From positions 620,001-684,000 of the forward strand of contig NZ_MJUX01000001.1 in assembly GCF_001927245.1 (NCBI RefSeq): DNA of 64,000 bases, written 5' to 3'. Below the pieces are notes generated by a model. The model saw only the letters and a list, made by a program, of their open reading frames with translations. It ran no database searches and was not told where the DNA came from. The DNA comes from Acuticoccus yangtzensis. Its GTDB lineage: Bacteria > Pseudomonadota > Alphaproteobacteria > Rhizobiales > Amorphaceae. The translations under genes and the position numbers were made by a program. Below are positions 49,760-58,246 of the stretch, one piece after another (position 1 is the first letter of the stretch; every line of letters begins with the position of its first letter).

Positions 49760-51864
49760 GAGATGGAGCCGATGGGCTTCACCGCCGTGCCGCGGGCGAT
49801 CTCGAGATGTGACAGGACCGGGATCGACGGGAACATCCGTTCGATGATCATGCGCACATAAGGCCGCGCGTCGGGTGCGGTGACGATGGCGAAGCGGGCA
49901 TGGATCGCCAGCATCTCGTTGATGACCTTGGAGGCCGCCTCGCCGAACTCCTCGACCAGGCGCGGATCCATGGCGAGCTCGATGACGTCGCCCTTGGCGT
50001 CGCGCTTCAGCCCCTGGTGGAAGGCGAGGTCCCAGCGGTTGCCGAGGCGCAGGACGTGTAGCGATCCCTTCTCGGCGAGGTCGCCGCAGATCTGCTGCGC
50101 CATGCGGATGCGCACGTGCTCGGCCACCGCCTCGGCGCGGCGGGCGTGCGGCGCCACCTCCGCCACCGCCTCCAGAATGAGGTTGAGGTTGCGGATGGAG
50201 ACCCGCTCGGCGAGCAGGAGCTTCAGCACCGCCTGAAGGCCTGAGTTGGAGATCTGCGCCGGGACGATCTCTTCGATCAGCCGCTTATATTCGGGGTCCA
50301 GCCGGTCGAGCAGGGCGCGCATGTCCTTGTACGAGAGGAGCTGCGCCAGGTTGTTGCGGGTGATCTCGACCAGATGGGTCAGCACCACGGACAGGTTGTC
50401 GATGGGAACGAACCCGTCCCGCTTCACGTCGGCCGCGAACGCCTCGTTGATCCACACCGACTTCATCCCGAAGGCGGGGTCGCGCGTTTCGTCGTGCGGC
50501 ACGTTGGGCGGCGGTGCCTCGGCGGTGACGATGAGATAGTCGCCGACGCGCAGCTCGTGACTGCCGACGCTGGTGCCGTGAATGTGGATCTCGTAGCCCT
50601 TGGAGTGCACGGTCAGGCTCTCGGTGACCTTGATCTCGGGGATCACGAAGCCGAACTCGCGGGCGAACTTGCGGCGGATCTTGGCGACGCGGTGGGCAAG
50701 CTCTGTGGGTGAACGCAGCACCGTGCGGGCGAGCTGCTTGCCGACGATGAGCTCGATCTCCGGAATGTCGAGCTCGGCCTTCACCGAGTCCTTCTGCAGC
50801 TTCGCCTCGTGCTCGGCGGCGCGCTCCTTGGCGGCGTTCTTGGCGTCCGCCTCCGCCTTCCTCTGCCGCGGAATGGTGTAGGCCACGAAGGCCAGGATGG
50901 CGCCCAAAACGAAGAAGGGGATCGTCGGCAGGCCCGGCATGATGGCGAACAGGATCATCAGGCCGGACGCCATGATGAGCGCCTTGGGATAGGCGCCGAG
51001 CTGGCCCAGCACCGCCTTGTCGGCCGATCCGCGCGTGCCGCCCTTGGAGACCAGAAGGCCCGCGGCCAGCGAAATGACGAGGGCCGGGATCTGCGCCACC
51101 AGACCGTCGCCGACCGAAAGGCGGGTGAAGACGTCGGCCGCACCGGCGAGCGGCATGTCGTAGCGCGTGGTGGCGATCACGATGCCGCCGAAAATATTGA
51201 CGGCGATGACGATGAGCGAGGCCACCGCCTCCCCGCGCACGAACTTCGAGGCACCGTCCATGGAACCGAAGAACGACGACTCTTCTTCCAATTCGCGACG
51301 GCGGCGCTGGGCTTCCTCGTCGTTGATGAGGCCGGACGACAGATCGGCGTCGATCGCCATCTGTTTGCCGGGAATGGCGTCTAGAGTGAACCTGGCACCG
51401 ACCTCGGCAATACGGGTGGCGCCCTTTGTAATGACGAGGAAGTTCACGATCACGAGGATCAGGAACACCACGATGCCGATGACGAAATCACCCGACATCA
51501 GGAAGTTCGAGAATCCGGCGATCACGTGTCCGGCGGCGGTGATGCCCTCATGACCATCGGACAGGATCAGGCGCGTTGTCGCGATTGTGATCGCAAGACG
51601 CATCATCGTCGCGATCAGGAGAATGGTCGGGAAGGACGAAAATTCCAGCGGCTTGTCGATCCACAGCGCGACCATGAGGATCAGCACCGCGAGGGCGATC
51701 GAGAAGGCCAGCGACACGTCGATCAGGAAGGTCGGGATCGGCAGGATCAAGACCGCCAGCATGCCGACGACGCCGATGGCGAACGCCATGTCGCGGAAGC
51801 CAGTGGGGAAGAGCCCGCCCGCAGGCGTGGCCATGGCCTTGGAATTTGCGGTTTGTATCGACAT
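49756..51864 (-). CDS. flhA: Flagellar export gate protein FlhA, 702 aa
   Basis: Eight N-terminal membrane helices ([20 protein letters not shown]...), the FHIPEP-like signature around [20 protein letters not shown], then the large cytoplasmic domain ending near [10 protein letters not shown]. It forms the export-gate ring and proton-coupled pump. ATG 51864 with GAGAGG upstream; a longer frame is Arg-rich shadow. It heads the minus-strand flagellar set in this window. Confidence 0.93.
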   Translation of the reverse strand: MSIQTANSKAMATPAGGLFPTGFRDMAFAIGVVGMLAVLILPIPTFLIDVSLAFSIALAVLILMVALWIDKPLEFSSFPTILLIATMMRLAITIATTRLILSDGHEGITAAGHVIAGFSNFLMSGDFVIGIVVFLILVIVNFLVITKGATRIAEVGARFTLDAIPGKQMAIDADLSSGLINDEEAQRRRRELEEESSFFGSMDGASKFVRGEAVASLIVIAVNIFGGIVIATTRYDMPLAGAADVFTRLSVGDGLVAQIPALVISLAAGLLVSKGGTRGSADKAVLGQLGAYPKALIMASGLMILFAIMPGLPTIPFFVLGAILAFVAYTIPRQRKAEADAKNAAKERAAEHEAKLQKDSVKAELDIPEIELIVGKQLARTVLRSPTELAHRVAKIRRKFAREFGFVIPEIKVTESLTVHSKGYEIHIHGTSVGSHELRVGDYLIVTAEAPPPNVPHDETRDPAFGMKSVWINEAFAADVKRDGFVPIDNLSVVLTHLVEITRNNLAQLLSYKDMRALLDRLDPEYKRLIEEIVPAQISNSGLQAVLKLLLAERVSIRNLNLILEAVAEVAPHARRAEAVAEHVRIRMAQQICGDLAEKGSLHVLRLGNRWDLAFHQGLKRDAKGDVIELAMDPRLVEEFGEAASKVINEMLAIHARFAIVTAPDARPYVRMIIERMFPSIPVLSHLEIARGTAVKPIGSIS

Positions 51865-52145
51865 CAGCCTCTCGCCCTCATGGCGAAGCAGGGCGGCCCG
51901 GCGCGCACGCAAGGCGTCCCCAGCTTCGATTTGGCTGCAATGTCGCGAGTGACGCTGGGGCGAAGCTGTTTTGCCGTTGGCGGCCTCTATCCGTGCGCCA
52001 CGGCCGGCCAAACAGCGCAAGCGCGCGGCCGATTTCGGATCGCCAAGCCCGCGAGGGTTGAGAATCCGTGGCGAGAGCGCAACTTTAACCCGTCAGTAAT
52101 GCGAAAACGCCTCCACAACCGACCCCGTGTTCAGCCGATGGTGCA

Positions 52146-54473
52146 GTGCGCGTGATCATCAGACCGTTCAGCCTCAGGAAGGCGGCCAGACCCTTGGTCG
52201 ACGTGACCCGCCTTTATGACGGGACCGTGGGCCGCGGCGGCATGCTCATTCGCTTCGGTGTCGGCGTGGCTTTGATCTCGCCGCCGCTCCTGCTGCTCGT
52301 GCAGGCGACCTGCCTTGTTCCCGTACCGCATGGCGTCACGGCGATCGTCATCGCCGCGGGGCTTGGAACCCTCGTGTGGCTCCCCATCGTCAACCGGCGT
52401 CGCCTGCAGATGATCTCCGAGGCGGTGGACGCCACACACTGCTCGATCGTCGTCTACGATGCGAACGACAGGCTGATCCTCGCCAACCGGCGGTACAGGG
52501 ACGTGCTCGGCGTTCCCGCGGGCGCGATCGAGGCGGGGATGACCTACCGCACCCTCATCCGCCGATCGCTGGAAACCTACCTGCCGCCGGACGCGGTGGA
52601 GGACGAACTCGTCGAGCGCAACGCGATCCACGCGCGCGGCGACGGGCGCCCCTCGGACAGGCAATATCCCAACAACCGGTGGGAAAGAGTGACGAAGACG
52701 CGCCTTCCCAACGGCCTCAACGTCGGCATCGCAATCGACGTCTCGGAATATTATGCGCTGCGCGATCAGCTCGACACGGAGGCGCGGCGTTTCGCGGCAC
52801 TGGCGCGGGGGGCGCCGGTCGGCATCTGCCTGGTCGACGGGGCGGGCCAGCTCCAATTCGTCAACGACGCGCTCTTGACCATGATGGGCGCGGCGGACCG
52901 GCAGGCGCTCCTCGCCGCGAACGACCAGATGATGCTGCGGGACACCGCCGTGCGCGGGTTCGGCGCGCTCATCAGCGAGCTTCGCCAAACCGCTTCGGAC
53001 ACCGAAGTGCGGCTCGAGAAGGGCGGCGAGACCTACCACATGATGGTCCGCAAGGCCTATGCGCCGATCGCCGGAAGCCAGCCCGACGGTCCGGATGCTG
53101 CGGAGAATCTGCTGATTTTCGTCGACATCACCACCCGCAAGAAGGCCGAGGCGAAGGTGTCCTACCTCGCCCTTCACGACCCGCTGACCGGCGCGCTCAA
53201 CCGCGTCGCCTTCGCCGAGGACCTGGAGCGCGCGTCCGGCGGGGCGGACCTCCAGCATCCGGCCGCGCTGATCGCCATCGACCTCGACCGGTTCAAGCCG
53301 GTGAACGACGTGCACGGCCACGCGGTCGGGGACGTGCTTCTGTGCCGCGTGGTGGAGCGCATCGGCGAGGCGATCGCGGCCGACTGCCGGCTCTACCGCA
53401 TCGGCGGGGACGAGTTCGCCGTCCTGTGCCCTCCCCCGACCGGCGCCAACGCCATGGCCTTCGCGCGCGCCATCCTGGACCGCCTGACCGAGCCGTTCAC
53501 CGTCGAGGGGTACCGCATTCTCATCGGTGCGAGCGTGGGGGTCAGCTCGCTGCCCTCCGACACGGACAATCCGCAGACGCTGATCCACTATGCCGACCTG
53601 GCGCTGTATCAGGGCAAGAACCGCGGCGGCGGATCGGTCCATGCGTTCAGCCCGGCGGTGCTGTCGAGTGCCGATACGCGCCGGGTGATGGAGCTGGAGC
53701 TCGCCGAGGCGGTGGAGAACGGCGACATCGAGATCATGATGCAGCCGATCGTGGGGACGGAGCGCAAGGTCGCGGTCGCCGCCGAATGCCTGGCCCGCTG
53801 GACCAACCGGCGCACGGGCGAGGCCGTTCCGCCGTCGACGTTCATCCCCGTGGCGGAGGCCGCCAACCTCATCGTGCGGCTGGACGTTCTGATCCTCCAC
53901 AAGGCTCTCGCCACCTACGCCGCGCTCGCCGCCGCGGGAACGGCGCCGCAACGGCTGATGGTGAACGTTTCGGTGCGCACGCTGGAGGAGCCGGGTTTTG
54001 CCGGTGAGGTACGCACCGCGCTCGCCCGCAACGCGCTGCCCGGCAGTTCGATCGTTCTGGAGGTCACGGAAAACTTCCTCGTCGACGATGCGCACAAGCT
54101 CGGCGCGACGATGCAGCAGATCGCGGCGCTGGGGGTGCACTTTGCGCTGGACGATTTCGGCACCGGCTTCACCACCTTGCGGATGCTGGCCGATTTGCCG
54201 ATCACCTATCTGAAGATCGACCAGTCCTTCGTGCGCGACCTCGACGATCCGCATCGCCAGCGCCAGCACCGGGTGATCCGCGCGATCATCGACCTCGCGT
54301 CGCACCTCGAGCTGGACGTGATCGCCGAGGGGGTGGAAACCGAAGCCGCCTACGAGACGCTGCGCGGCCTCGGCTGCGGGTTGTTCCAGGGCTATCTGTT
54401 CGCGCGGCCGCTGCGGCCGGAGGCTTTCGCCAAGGGGACGTTGCCGCAGCGCAAGGGAAGCGCGGCCGCCTGA
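52146..54473 (+). CDS. GGDEF-EAL cyclic-di-GMP protein with PAS-like sensors, 775 aa
   Basis: A short N-terminal membrane region (two helices, about 35-85), two PAS-like parts (about 90-320), GGDEF with RIGGDEFAVL (active site intact), and EAL with IVGTERK...ECLARW (ECL for EAL, catalytic Glu kept), LEVTEN, LDDFGTGF, LKIDQSF and IAEGVET. It could make and degrade c-di-GMP. Divergent from flhA, so it may tune motility. GTG 52146 start; GTG 52152 also possible. Confidence 0.9.
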   Translation: MRVIIRPFSLRKAARPLVDVTRLYDGTVGRGGMLIRFGVGVALISPPLLLLVQATCLVPVPHGVTAIVIAAGLGTLVWLPIVNRRRLQMISEAVDATHCSIVVYDANDRLILANRRYRDVLGVPAGAIEAGMTYRTLIRRSLETYLPPDAVEDELVERNAIHARGDGRPSDRQYPNNRWERVTKTRLPNGLNVGIAIDVSEYYALRDQLDTEARRFAALARGAPVGICLVDGAGQLQFVNDALLTMMGAADRQALLAANDQMMLRDTAVRGFGALISELRQTASDTEVRLEKGGETYHMMVRKAYAPIAGSQPDGPDAAENLLIFVDITTRKKAEAKVSYLALHDPLTGALNRVAFAEDLERASGGADLQHPAALIAIDLDRFKPVNDVHGHAVGDVLLCRVVERIGEAIAADCRLYRIGGDEFAVLCPPPTGANAMAFARAILDRLTEPFTVEGYRILIGASVGVSSLPSDTDNPQTLIHYADLALYQGKNRGGGSVHAFSPAVLSSADTRRVMELELAEAVENGDIEIMMQPIVGTERKVAVAAECLARWTNRRTGEAVPPSTFIPVAEAANLIVRLDVLILHKALATYAALAAAGTAPQRLMVNVSVRTLEEPGFAGEVRTALARNALPGSSIVLEVTENFLVDDAHKLGATMQQIAALGVHFALDDFGTGFTTLRMLADLPITYLKIDQSFVRDLDDPHRQRQHRVIRAIIDLASHLELDVIAEGVETEAAYETLRGLGCGLFQGYLFARPLRPEAFAKGTLPQRKGSAAA

Positions 54474-54567
54474 GGCGCGCGGATGGGGGCGAACCAGAGG
54501 CATGGCTGCACCGCACTTGCAGGCGGCGTGGCGGGCCGCCATCGTGCGGGCCTCACGGAGGTGCCCC

Positions 54568-55284
54568 TTGAATATTGCGATGTGGTCCGGCCCGCGGAAC
54601 TTGTCGACCGCGATGATGTATGCCTTTGCCGCGCGCGGCGACTGCGCGGTGTGGGACGAGCCGTTCTACGGCGCCTACCTCGCCGCCACGGGGCTCGACC
54701 ATCCGATGGGCGACGCGATCATGGCCTCCACCGAGACGGACCCGGCGAAGGTGGCCGCCGCCTGCGCCGCACCGGCCGCTTCGGGCGCGCCGCACTTCTA
54801 CCAGAAGCACATGGCGCACCACATGATCGAGAGGTTCGACCTCGGCTTCATGGACGCGTTGACCCACGTCTTCCTGATCCGCCACCCCGCCCGCGTCCTG
54901 GCGAGCTACGACGTGAAGCGCGAGAACCCGACGCTCGCCGACATCGGCTATCCGCACCAGACGGAGCTTTACGACCGGGTGCGGGAGAGGACGGGGAGCG
55001 ATCCCGTGGTGATCGACAGCACGACGATCCGCGCCGATCCGGCCGGGGCGCTGGAACGGCTGTGCAGGGCGATCGGCCTTCCTTTCACCGATGCGATGCT
55101 GTCCTGGCCGGCGGGTGGGCATGCGGACGACGGGGTGTGGGCGGCGCACTGGTACGGCGCGGTGCACAGGAGCACCGGGTTCGCCGGCGCCGAGGGGCCG
55201 CTGCCGGAGGTGGCGCCCCACCTCGCCCCGGTGCTGGCCGAGGCGCTGCCCCATTATGAACGGCTGAAGGCGGTCGCCATCTGA
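54568..55284 (+). CDS. Sulfotransferase-family protein, 238 aa
   Basis: Opens NIAMWSGPRNLSTAMMYAF, the phosphate-binding loop of a prokaryotic sulfotransferase-like family, with DEPFYGAYLAATG and IRHPARVLASY. TTG 54568 is preferred because GGAGGT lies five bases upstream. Acceptor unknown. Not linked by overlap to neighbours. Confidence 0.75.
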   Translation: MNIAMWSGPRNLSTAMMYAFAARGDCAVWDEPFYGAYLAATGLDHPMGDAIMASTETDPAKVAAACAAPAASGAPHFYQKHMAHHMIERFDLGFMDALTHVFLIRHPARVLASYDVKRENPTLADIGYPHQTELYDRVRERTGSDPVVIDSTTIRADPAGALERLCRAIGLPFTDAMLSWPAGGHADDGVWAAHWYGAVHRSTGFAGAEGPLPEVAPHLAPVLAEALPHYERLKAVAI

Positions 55285-55336
55285 CCGCCGCGGGCGGGGG
55301 TCTACGCGCGGGTGCCGGCGGCGCGGTGCGTGCGGG

Positions 55337-55738
55337 TCAGTCCTTCTTTTCCGGGAAGGCGATCGGGCCGCCCTTCTTCTGCCAGCCGGAAAAGCCCTCC
55401 TTCAGGTGGGCGGCGTCGAACCCCATGTCCTGCAGCGTGGCGACGGTGAGGGCCGAGCGCCCGCCGGAGCCGCAATAGAAGACGAAGCGCTTGTCCTCGT
55501 CGAAGATCGCCTTGTGGTAGGGGCTGTCGCTGTCGACCCAGAATTCGGCCATGCCGCGCGGGCAGTGGAAGGCGCCGGGGATGAAGCCCAGGCGTTCCCT
55601 CTCGCGCGGGTCGCGCAGGTCGACGAGGACGACATCGGGGTCGTCCACCATGGCGATGGCGTCTTCCACCTCCACCTCGTCGATGCGCGCCCTGGCGGCG
55701 GCGACCATGTCGGCGGCGGATAGTTTGAGCTTGGGCAA
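55337..55738 (-). CDS. Rhodanese-domain protein, 133 aa
   Basis: Single rhodanese domain: VVLVDLRDPRERERLGFIPG and the active loop YCGSGGRSAL with catalytic Cys. Likely a sulfur-transfer or detoxification protein. Complete at the family length. Confidence 0.85.
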   Translation of the reverse strand: MPKLKLSAADMVAAARARIDEVEVEDAIAMVDDPDVVLVDLRDPRERERLGFIPGAFHCPRGMAEFWVDSDSPYHKAIFDEDKRFVFYCGSGGRSALTVATLQDMGFDAAHLKEGFSGWQKKGGPIAFPEKKD

Positions 55739-56152
55739 CGGCCCCTCCCCTCGTCCTGCGGGCGCGGCGCCCGGTTGGGGCGACTTTAGCCGATCCTGAA
55801 TTGCTGTCGCCCCCGTCGGCGCCCCGCTGTCATGCGAGCCACGGTCCGCCCGCGCCAGGACAGGCGGCGCCGAGGGGCGGGACAGGCGCCACCCGATGGA
55901 GACGGTGGCGGCGCCAGCAGGGCGGACGCTGCAGCGTTAAGCCGCGCGAGGGTGGAGGCGCCCGCCGCGCGAGGGTGGAAGGCGCCGGCCGCGCGAGGGC
56001 CAAAGGCGCCGGGCCCACGAGGGGCGGAGGCGCCGGCCGAGTGACGGCCGGAGGCGCCGGGCGCGCGAGGGGCGGAGGCGTCGGCCGAGTGACGGCCGGA
56101 GGCGCCAGGCGCGCGAGGGCGGAGGCGTCAGCCGATGGAGGGCACGCCGGCG
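55739..56152. repeat. GC-rich intergenic region with tandem repeats
   Basis: 414 bases. From about 55940 to 56140 it is built of GGAGGCG-type repeats; the clearest are two 48-base units (56026-56073 and 56074-56121) with few differences and a third partial copy at 56121. Open frames across it encode Ala/Arg/Gly or Pro repeats and are not credible genes. It lies between the convergent rhodanese and proline-racemase genes' outer ends. Confidence 0.7.
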
Positions 56153-57184
56153 TCAGCCGAGCGAGGGCCAGGTGTCGGCGAGGCGGTAGCCGCGTGGCCA
56201 AGGGTCGGCGGGGTCGAGGTAGAGCTGGCGGCTGTCGGTGATCCAGGCGCGGCCGGTGATGGTGGGGATGATCGCGGGCAGGTCGCCAACGGTGGTGGTC
56301 CCGGCGATCGAGCAGTGGAAGCGGCTTCCCAGGATGGAGACGCCGGTGAAGGCCTCGCCGGGCGCCAATTCGCCGCGCGCGTGCATGACCGCCATGCGGG
56401 CGGAGCAGCCGGTTCCGGTCGGCGAACGGTCGAGCTTGCCGGGTGCGATGGCGACGGTGTTGCGCCCGGACTTTACGCCGTCCTCCATGCTGACGGGCTT
56501 CGTGAACTGGCAGAAGGAGATGTGGCGCCAGTCCGGATTGTCAGGGTGGGTGAAGCCGAGCTGTTCGGTGGCGGCTTTCGTGAGGGCCATGCCGGTGCGG
56601 GCGAGGTCGGCGGCTTCGTCGGGCGTCATCGCAAAGCCGAGCGACGCGGCGTCGACGAGGACGAACGAGTCGCCGCCATAGGCGATGTCGACGGTGAGTG
56701 TGCCGTGCCCCACCACCTCCAGAGGCGCGGCGAGCCGGGCGGCGAAGGACGGATGGCCGGTGATGGTGATCGCCTCGGCCTTGCCATCCCGGCAGCGGGC
56801 GACGACCTCCACGAGGCCGCCCGGCGCCTCGATGGCGAAGCGCGTTTCCGGCTCTGTCATCGGGACGATGCCGGTGTCCAGCAGTACGGTGGCGACGCAG
56901 ATGGAGTTGGAGCCGGACATGGGCGGCGTGTGGACCGGCTCCATGATGATGAAGCCCATCGCGGCGCGGGGGTCCTTGGGCGGGACGAGCAGGTTGATGT
57001 GGCGGAAGACGCCGCCGCGTGGCTCGTTCAGGACGAAATCGCGGAGGGCTTCGTCGCGGGCGATGTGGCGCGACTGCTCCCACAGAGTGTCGCCGGGGGG
57101 CGGCGCGACGCCTCCGGTGATGACGTCGCCGACTTCTCCCTCTGCATGGCAGCCGATGATGTGGATGGTGGTGCGGGTGCGCAT
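56153..57184 (-). CDS. Proline racemase superfamily enzyme, 343 aa
   Basis: Family for hydroxyproline epimerases, proline racemases and trans-3-hydroxyproline dehydratases. The fold motifs are present ([26 protein letters not shown]). The first catalytic position is Ser90 (MSGSNS, not MCGH) and the second Thr256 (SPTGTGC, not SPCGTG), so neither of the usual Cys acids/bases is there. A dehydratase or novel epimerase activity is possible. ATG 57184 chosen; weak ribosome site. Confidence 0.75.
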   Translation of the reverse strand: MRTRTTIHIIGCHAEGEVGDVITGGVAPPPGDTLWEQSRHIARDEALRDFVLNEPRGGVFRHINLLVPPKDPRAAMGFIIMEPVHTPPMSGSNSICVATVLLDTGIVPMTEPETRFAIEAPGGLVEVVARCRDGKAEAITITGHPSFAARLAAPLEVVGHGTLTVDIAYGGDSFVLVDAASLGFAMTPDEAADLARTGMALTKAATEQLGFTHPDNPDWRHISFCQFTKPVSMEDGVKSGRNTVAIAPGKLDRSPTGTGCSARMAVMHARGELAPGEAFTGVSILGSRFHCSIAGTTTVGDLPAIIPTITGRAWITDSRQLYLDPADPWPRGYRLADTWPSLG

Positions 57185-57330
57185 GGTGCTTCGTAGCGGA
57201 AACAGTGCGCTTGGCAAGCTGTGCGAGGAAGACGAAGATATGTACTACAGACCTTGACGACCACAGAAATCTGCAGTACCTATTTTACCGGGCAAAGCGG
57301 AAGCCGATTCTCGGATTAATGGAGTTAACA

Positions 57331-57747
57331 ATGTCAAAATATGTATCGATTCAGCACTACCTTGAGAAGCGACCTCAAGATCGCGTACCTATGACCTTCG
57401 ATGAGATCGAAGAAGTCCTCGGCTTTCGCCTACCAGCGTCAGCACATAGGCACAGGGCATGGTGGAGCAACAACTCTAGTAACAGTGTGATGACCGATTG
57501 CTGGATGAAAGCCGGGTTCAAGACATCGGACGTAGATATGGAAAAGCGCAAGCTCGTTTTTCGGCGCTCAAAGCCTCTGCCGCCGGCGGAGCCCCCCGTT
57601 TCCGGTGGGACCCCACGCCATATCCCTGTCGCGCGGAAACGCCCCTCTCTTTTGGGTCGGCTGAAGGGATATATTTCGATTCAGAGCGGCACGGATATAA
57701 CAAAGCCAGCCGAGCCAGATTGGCCTGAGCCTGACGATCAGAACTAG
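57331..57747 (+). CDS. DUF7662-like protein upstream of a PIN toxin, 138 aa
   Basis: MTFDEIEEVLGFRLPASAHRHRAWWSNNSS is the recognisable core (FDEIE...LGF, RAWWSN), a small domain in many bacterial orphan proteins; the extra C-terminal 50 residues are basic. ATG 57331 has GGAG six bases upstream. Ends 15 bases before the PIN-domain gene, in the position of an antitoxin. It is AT-richer than neighbours. Confidence 0.65.
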   Translation: MSKYVSIQHYLEKRPQDRVPMTFDEIEEVLGFRLPASAHRHRAWWSNNSSNSVMTDCWMKAGFKTSDVDMEKRKLVFRRSKPLPPAEPPVSGGTPRHIPVARKRPSLLGRLKGYISIQSGTDITKPAEPDWPEPDDQN

Positions 57748-57762
57748 AGGAAGACGGAGCGC

Positions 57763-58170
57763 ATGCCCCTCCTCCTCGACACCTGCGCGGCGATTTGGAC
57801 CGCGGAGGACGAACTCGACGAAAATGCGGTCGATCTCATCGGCGATGCCGTCACCAAAGACGAGCTTATCCACGTGTCGGCAATTACCGCCTGGGAGATT
57901 GGCCTGCTCGTCGCACGTGGACGGATAACGTCATCCTTGCATCCGCTTGCGTGGTTCCGGCAATTCACGGCGGCGAGCGAAATCGCGGTCGTGGACCTGT
58001 CACCCGAGATCCTCGTGGCGTCCTCTTTTCTGCCGGATTGCCCGCTCAAGGACCCCGCTGACAGGATCATCGTCGCATCGGCACGGGAAAATGCGTTTAC
58101 GATTATGACGCGCGACAGGGCGATCCTGACCTACGCCGATGCAGGTCATGTCCGCGCCGTCAGGTGCTGA
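57763..58170 (+). CDS. PIN-domain (VapC-like) ribonuclease toxin, 135 aa
   Basis: PIN acidic residues are all present: LLLDTCAAIW, ITAWEIG, DPADRIIVASA and TRDRAIL. Likely RNA cleavage by two metal ions. The start has GGAAGACGGAG upstream. No VapB/AbrB or other standard antitoxin precedes it; the DUF7662-like gene does. Followed by a strong terminator. Confidence 0.8.
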   Translation: MPLLLDTCAAIWTAEDELDENAVDLIGDAVTKDELIHVSAITAWEIGLLVARGRITSSLHPLAWFRQFTAASEIAVVDLSPEILVASSFLPDCPLKDPADRIIVASARENAFTIMTRDRAILTYADAGHVRAVRC

Positions 58171-58184
58171 GGACACGATCAAAT

Positions 58185-58220
58185 CTCCCGGCGCTTCTCT
58201 ATTATGAGAAGCGCCGGGAG
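58185..58220. terminator. Bidirectional terminator between toxin and ppdK
   Basis: CTCCCGGCGCTTCTC / GAGAAGCGCCGGGAG, perfect 15-bp stem with a 6-base AT loop, between convergent genes. Confidence 0.75.
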
Positions 58221-58246
58221 TTGTAAGCTTGAACCTCTGCCCAGAC

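Noticed and set aside
53700-53800. EAL domain thought to be degenerate because the motif is ECL
   Set aside because: The metal-binding Glu and the other catalytic residues are present, so activity is likely.
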